Source: Tritrichomonas musculus
Taxonomy: Eukaryota > Parabasalia > Tritrichomonadida > Tritrichomonadidae
Length of the DNA stretch: 64,000 bases
Direction: 5' to 3'
Assembly (NCBI GenBank): GCA_039105265.1
Contig: JAPFFF010000043.1
Coordinates: forward strand, 930,001-994,000
This document shows positions 61,906 through 64,000 of the stretch, one piece after another (within the stretch, counting starts at the first letter, position 1; each line of letters starts with the position of its first letter). The translations under genes were made by a program, and so were the position numbers. The notes under the pieces were generated by a model. The model was not told the origin of the DNA and did no database searches. It saw nothing but the letters and a program-made list of their open reading frames with translations.

Positions 61906-62115
61906 ACGGTGCTCGTGAGAGATCCTCGTTTGTGACCATCCCGTGACGATTTTCGTGGTGGTTATGTCCGGTAAAGAGTCTCGTGTGGGGTGAAATGGAC
62001 GCCTACTAAATATTGTTTATACCTCATGAGTGATAAATAGTGGGGTGAGTGAGTGTGGGGTGTTCGTGGATGGGTGATCTCGTGAGGGACCTACCAACTT
62101 TTTAGTCGAAATCAA

Positions 62116-63099
62116 ATGACCTCGAAGGGTAAAACCGGAATGAAAGAACTGATGGACATTGTCCTTGGGTTGAAACAAGACGTGAAGCGCATGAACAACC
62201 TCATCTCTCTACAAGGTGCTCAAAGTTTGGTCGAGAAGCACAATCATTCGAATCCGAATAGTCGATGGGCCCTCAAGAAGCTCGATGTTAATGGACCTGC
62301 CGTTCTGAATAACACGCCTGATGTCAACAACGATGGTGTCCCTAATGTAATCATCGTCGACAAGAACAACAACCCAGTCTACGCGAACGGATACACAACA
62401 GTCCAATCCGACTGGCCAAACACTTTGGCATACCATTCAACATATCCCGACAAAGCATCTCGTGCTGAATATAAGCGACGACATGACGGCAAAGCCATCA
62501 CGAAACGTGGCTTCATCAATGACACATTGGGTGTCATCTACTTTGACTACAATCGTGCACAACATCCTGAGCAAATCCATCAAGTAGGTACCGTCATCGG
62601 AACTAACGTTTCTCAGACTCCTCAATGGTACCAGAACGTATTGGAGAACCCCAAGAGCGGCTATCGAATGAAGAAGCCTCGTAAACAATCCGCTTACGAG
62701 ATGTTCAACAAGTACGTCTTCACTGATGCCTTCAATGCTGCTATCGCTCAGATCGAAGATGCCCATCGCACCACCATTCCTGGGCAACATAAGATGGTCC
62801 TCCATTCGAAGTTATGCGGTAGTTACTGGAAGTCTCAGATCAAAGCCGCATTGAATCTCCCAGACGAATTCGACAAGATCAAGCGTAAGAAGAACTCACA
62901 ACCCATCATCGAAAACCAAGTCTATGCATGCATGATCGCTCACAAAGACAACAGTAACACTCACGCATACGATGTACTGTATTATCGTCTCATTAGGGAT
63001 ATATGCCAAGTCTTGAACCTTGAATTAACTCCCGCTCTACAACCACCTGCCAACTACCCTGACCTAAATAGTCTTGGATCAGGACGGGTATCTTGTTGA
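62116..63099 (+). CDS. Unknown protein of the Polinton-like element (327 residues)
   Basis: A 327-codon frame with balanced codon use unlike the AT-rich host genes. It begins with a short helical stretch (GMKELMDIVLGLKQDVKRMN), followed by a polar region with DGVPNVIIVDKNNNPVY and a more helical second half. I do not recognise a family; a structural or packaging protein of the element is conceivable. Its 3' end overlaps the 3' end of the opposite frame by about 107 bp. Confidence 0.6.
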   Translation: MTSKGKTGMKELMDIVLGLKQDVKRMNNLISLQGAQSLVEKHNHSNPNSRWALKKLDVNGPAVLNNTPDVNNDGVPNVIIVDKNNNPVYANGYTTVQSDWPNTLAYHSTYPDKASRAEYKRRHDGKAITKRGFINDTLGVIYFDYNRAQHPEQIHQVGTVIGTNVSQTPQWYQNVLENPKSGYRMKKPRKQSAYEMFNKYVFTDAFNAAIAQIEDAHRTTIPGQHKMVLHSKLCGSYWKSQIKAALNLPDEFDKIKRKKNSQPIIENQVYACMIAHKDNSNTHAYDVLYYRLIRDICQVLNLELTPALQPPANYPDLNSLGSGRVSC

Positions 63100-63709
63100 C
63101 GTTCTTGTAGTTGGTGGCCCGGATCTCACGTTCTTCGTAGGTGTAGTCGGTGATGTCATCGATATTGGTTCGTGGTGTTTCGAAGATCCCGGTGAGGTCG
63201 AACATGATCTTGAATGGCTTACGTTCCCTCTTGTAGACGGTGTTCTCAAGGAAGTCGAAGATGCCTTCGAGACGGTGGATCTCGTTGAGGTAGTAACCAA
63301 CAATGGGTTTCTTGTCGTGAGTCTTGTTGACGATCTGTGTTTCATGATACTTCTTCTTCTCGAATGCTGCTCTGGCTTTCTCTTCATCGTTGGGTTCGTT
63401 GATGGTGAGGTATTCGGGATTTGATGACGTGAACTCGTGACCGAACTTGTCGAAGTAGTTGATCAGTTCTTCGTTTTCTTTCTCGAATAGCTTTGCTGAG
63501 TATGGCTTGAGAGGAATCATCTCTTTAGGTGGAAGTGTACGAAGGAGAAACGGTTCGGTCATCAGCTTATCCAACATCGCTTTGTATGCTGCTTTGGATG
63601 TCTTGATTTGGGTTCTCTTTTTGTTGAGCCGTTCACGAAAGCGATTCTTCAGGGATTCGTGCTTGTTGAATTCGAAGGGGTTACTCAAAGGATCTGGTCG
63701 TGGATACAA
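62993..63709 (-). CDS. Part of a second protein of the Polinton-like element
   Basis: A minus-strand frame of 238 codons, Lys/Glu-rich in its first half, with MFDLTGIFETPRTNIDD in its second half. The motif DPLSNPFE near its start is found again in the adjoining segment (63797-63979), so this region encodes repeated peptide units. No known domain was recognised. Confidence 0.5.
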   Translation of the reverse strand: MYPRPDPLSNPFEFNKHESLKNRFRERLNKKRTQIKTSKAAYKAMLDKLMTEPFLLRTLPPKEMIPLKPYSAKLFEKENEELINYFDKFGHEFTSSNPEYLTINEPNDEEKARAAFEKKKYHETQIVNKTHDKKPIVGYYLNEIHRLEGIFDFLENTVYKRERKPFKIMFDLTGIFETPRTNIDDITDYTYEEREIRATNYKNVNKIPVLIQDYLGQGSWQVVVERELIQGSRLGIYP

Positions 63710-63845
63710 TTGCTTGAAGAACTCATCATCGGCTTTCTTCTGCTCAAATCGTTTGCGTTCGACTCCGAGTCGTTCATTGAAGCGATTCTTCAGGGATTAG
63801 TGCTTGAGGACTTCGAAGGGGTTACTCAAAGGATCTGGTGGTAAA
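63638..63845. repeat. Imperfect direct duplication, period about 147 bp
   Basis: GCGATTCTTCAGGGATT and GGGGTTACTCAAAGGATCTG occur twice in the same order (about 63640-63692 and 63783-63838). The duplication underlies the repeated DPLSNPFE units encoded on the minus strand of the Polinton-like element. Confidence 0.8.
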
Positions 63846-63979
63846 TGATGACGTAATTGATTGAGGAATCCGACATCGGTATCGATGTACCTGGTTAGAG
63901 GTCGTGGATGCTTGGGTGGCTGAGGGACCACTAACTGCTTCCCAGCTTGATATCCCTTCGCGAAGTTGTAGAAGGACAT
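63797..63979 (-). other. Adjoining coding segment of the Polinton-like element
   Basis: A short frame reading KGYQAGKQLVVPQPPKHPR and ending in the same DPLSNPFE unit as its neighbour. It is part of the element and is noted only as such. Confidence 0.4.
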
Positions 63980-64000
63980 GAATTTGGTGTCATCGTTGTC

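Larger units (their letters stand above)
61607..64000. mobile_element. Polinton/Maverick-like element, left end only (runs off the window)
   Basis: At about 61607 the base composition changes abruptly to a GC-rich, evenly coding style, with the junction starting AGTAGTGTATAGG. A G/C-rich stretch of about 500 bp with internal repeats but no gene comes first, as expected for a long terminal inverted repeat beginning with AG; reading frames in both orientations follow. Size, composition and abundance of such elements in trichomonads favour Polinton/Maverick, but the hallmark genes (integrase, polymerase B, ATPase, protease) lie outside the window, so this is an inference. It looks mostly whole here, with about one break visible, and is probably young. 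Confidence 0.55.

Overview
The window looks like nuclear DNA of a parabasalid protist, most likely a Tritrichomonas (T. foetus-like) genome. The grounds are: intron-less genes set in very AT-rich spacers with long A/T runs; trichomonad gene families (a BspA-like leucine-rich-repeat protein, a giant multi-pass protein with a nucleotide-cyclase domain, BTB/BACK/F5-8C proteins, a clan CD C13 protease, a papain-family protease); and many DNA transposons of the Tc1/mariner, Mutator (MULE), pogo and hAT-like types, with what looks like the edge of a Polinton/Maverick at the right end. The species call is inference. No tRNA, rRNA or CRISPR array was seen.

Layout. 0.6-38.6 kb is the gene-bearing part: BspA-like LRR protein (614-3586, +), membrane C13 protease (4828-7956, -), a small unknown protein (9220-9549, +), a coiled-coil protein (10554-11426, -), a 1600-residue cyclase-like membrane protein (11670-16472, +), a BTB/BACK/F5-8C protein (17046-18365, +) facing a broken relative joined to a Gig2-like ADP-ribosyltransferase segment (18823-20204, -), a Tc1-like transposon (21338-22942), a broken secreted-protein gene (about 23057-23886), a repeat-rich Sel1 protein (24701-26356, +), a cathepsin-L-like protease (28516-29484, +), an OXR1-like LysM/GRAM-like/TLDc protein (30924-32645, +), a small acidic protein (32951-33472, +), profilin (33754-34152, +) and a proline-rich unknown (37902-38594, -). 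From 38.6 to 61.6 kb the only host gene recognised is a four-C2-domain protein (45295-47085, -); the rest is spacer and transposons.

Transposon archaeology is the richest part. Target-site duplications and terminal inverted repeats can be read directly for several elements: a 315-bp element with perfect 48-bp ends and a 9-bp duplication (48420-48734); a MULE (48783-52436) whose transposase is split by two younger insertions, each with an 8-bp duplication (49668-50377 and 50566-51043); a 529-bp element (36253-36781) inside one copy of a dispersed repeat whose other copy (about 26.55 kb) preserves the empty site; and an apparently complete 5.3-kb pogo-like element (55728-61059) carrying a Myb/CENP-B/DDE transposase and large TTCATTCA-type arrays.

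The host genes do not form an operon or an evident single pathway. They cover surface or secreted functions (two proteases, cyclase-like receptor), cytoskeleton (profilin), membrane or calcium adaptors (C2 protein), vacuolar/oxidation-related TLDc function and BTB/Sel1 adaptor-type proteins. The most unusual leads are the Gig2-like/F5-8C chimera, the C13 protease with a long insertion between its catalytic Cys and the following core strand, the repeat-built Sel1 protein and the nested transposon cluster at 48.4-61 kb.
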